Translations under genes and position numbers: made by a program
Part shown: positions 14,314-15,057 of the stretch, piece after piece
How positions within the stretch are numbered: position 1 is the first letter of the stretch
Layout of the letters: each line of letters opens with the position of its first letter
Assembly: GCA_030628225.1 (NCBI GenBank)
Contig: DAOVRJ010000029.1
Location: 1-15,057 of the forward strand
Direction: 5' to 3'
DNA from: Candidatus Zixiibacteriota bacterium
Lineage (GTDB): Bacteria; SM23-81
DNA: 15,057 nt
The notes under the pieces: generated by a model
Database searches by the model: none
Told to the model about the DNA's origin: nothing
What the model saw: only the letters and a program-made list of their open reading frames with translations

Positions 14314-15057
14314 GTGAGAAAAACCCTGTTCAAAGTCCTTAAGATCTTGGTAAGTATCGGCCTGCTGGCATTTTTAGTTCACAGAGCGGGTCTGTCCGAT
14401 ATTTTGCTGGTGGTCCGTTCCGCCAATGTGGTCGGATTGCTGGTGGCCCTGTTCGTTTACACCGCCACCATCGTCTTGATATCCTGGCGCTGGCGGTTGC
14501 TGTTGGTTTCCCAACAGGCTGGGGTTCCCTTTGGTCGATTGCTATCCCTTTATTTCATCGGGTTTTTCTTCAATAACTTTTTGCCCAGCAGTATTGGGGG
14601 TGATATCTATCGGGCCATGGGGGCGGGCCAGGAAAACGGTAGAAAAGCCGTCTCCGCCGCCTCAGTGCTGGTGGAGAGGCTGATGGGTATGTTGGGGGTC
14701 TCGGCTCTGGCAATTCTGGCGGTGACTTTAGTGGTTCACCAGGAGGCCGATGGTTACCTCCGTGCCTTGGTTCTGGGGTTCGGCGCGATCATGATTCTCC
14801 TGCTGGTGCTTTTTTTCAATCGGCGAACCCTCAAGATCATGCAGATTTTATCCAGCAAGATTTCCCTGTGGAACTTGGGCCAGAGGCTGTTGTGTTTCTA
14901 TGAAGCTCTAACTCTGTACCGAAAGCAAAAGGGAGTTCTGGCTCTGGTTTTCTTCATCTCCATCGGTTACCAGTTGATGATCGTGGCTTTTAGCTATTTG
15001 GTTGGTTTTGCTCTGGATTTAGGGATTCCCCTGCGCTATTTTATGCTTTGCGTCCCA
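14314..15057 (+). CDS. LPG-synthase-TM/UPF0104 family integral membrane protein, 3'-truncated by window
   Basis: The frame stays open to the last base; 248 codons are visible. GTG at 14314 has GGAGAGA (14301-14307) 6 nt upstream, 19 nt after the previous stop. The sequence begins with a basic RKTLFKVLK and a first membrane segment, then repeated hydrophobic spans (at least six visible). It has the family hallmark YFIGFFFNNFLPSSIGGDIY with nearby RAMGAGQENGRKA and SVLVERLMGMLGV. The family (AglD/MprF-type membrane region) is associated with transfer or flipping of lipid-linked groups; its exact role here is unknown, and a flippase-like function beside a family 9 glycosyltransferase is inference. 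Codon use is ordinary for the window (Leu about 22 CTG to 14 TTG among about 49), which makes it a useful contrast to the G+T-rich block of the DUF2723 gene. Confidence 0.85.
   Translation, partial: MRKTLFKVLKILVSIGLLAFLVHRAGLSDILLVVRSANVVGLLVALFVYTATIVLISWRWRLLLVSQQAGVPFGRLLSLYFIGFFFNNFLPSSIGGDIYRAMGAGQENGRKAVSAASVLVERLMGMLGVSALAILAVTLVVHQEADGYLRALVLGFGAIMILLLVLFFNRRTLKIMQILSSKISLWNLGQRLLCFYEALTLYRKQKGVLALVFFISIGYQLMIVAFSYLVGFALDLGIPLRYFMLCVP

Noticed and set aside
1-15057. CRISPR arrays, insertion sequences, tRNA or rRNA genes, prophage genes
   Set aside because: No regular spaced repeats, transposase or integrase motifs, terminal inverted repeats or RNA-gene sequences were recognised on either strand.

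Overview
The window reads as a gene-dense stretch of a bacterial chromosome in which every gene I can support lies on the + strand with short gaps or overlaps. The large SprA-family outer-membrane protein at the left edge points to the Fibrobacteres-Chlorobi-Bacteroidetes (FCB) superphylum or a related candidate lineage (Gemmatimonadota, Zixibacteria, KSB1 and Latescibacterota types also carry SprA homologues). By eye, base composition is balanced to moderately G+C-rich and Leu is usually CTG. This does not look like a low-GC Bacteroidetes genome. The lineage is inference; no rRNA or tRNA gene is visible to settle it.

Layout. (1) 2-4867: C-terminal ~1620 residues of an SprA-like protein, the putative type IX secretion translocon. 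(2) 4923-6729: a small DNA-uptake/pilus-like group, namely a ComEA-type helix-hairpin-helix protein, a strong sigma70-type promoter at 5372-5400, a short pilin-like protein with Arg where the pilin Glu5 should be, and a PilM-like protein with a degraded nucleotide-binding signature. No PilN/O/P/Q follows. (3) 6854-10603: housekeeping and metabolic genes, namely rsmD, coaD (overlapping rsmD by 4 nt), radC, a small nucleoside-deoxyribosyltransferase-like protein and a GlcD-type FAD oxidase that overlaps it by about 71 nt. (4) 10627-15057: envelope glycosylation and lipid genes, namely a DUF2723/GT117 membrane glycosyltransferase with a C-terminal TPR domain, a family 9 (heptosyltransferase-like) glycosyltransferase, and the start of an LPG-synthase-TM/UPF0104 membrane protein cut by the window end.

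The most unusual signal is at the nucleotide level. Inside the DUF2723 gene, roughly codons 13-538 (about 10663-12240) are written almost only with G- or T-ending codons. By hand count 72 of 82 Leu codons are TTG, Phe is nearly always TTT, only about 21 of 526 codons end in C, and Ile is mostly ATA. The coding strand is therefore strikingly G+T-rich and depleted in A and C. The style begins a dozen codons after the start and ends abruptly just after the conserved GDNDTFPLWY motif; the rest of the same ORF uses CTG and C-ending codons like its neighbours. The other multi-pass membrane gene in the window (14314 onward) has ordinary codons, so hydrophobicity alone does not explain it. I know of no described system that accounts for this block. 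Candidate explanations are strand-asymmetric deamination of an exposed non-template strand, selection on the mRNA for membrane targeting or slow translation, or recombination with a foreign segment.
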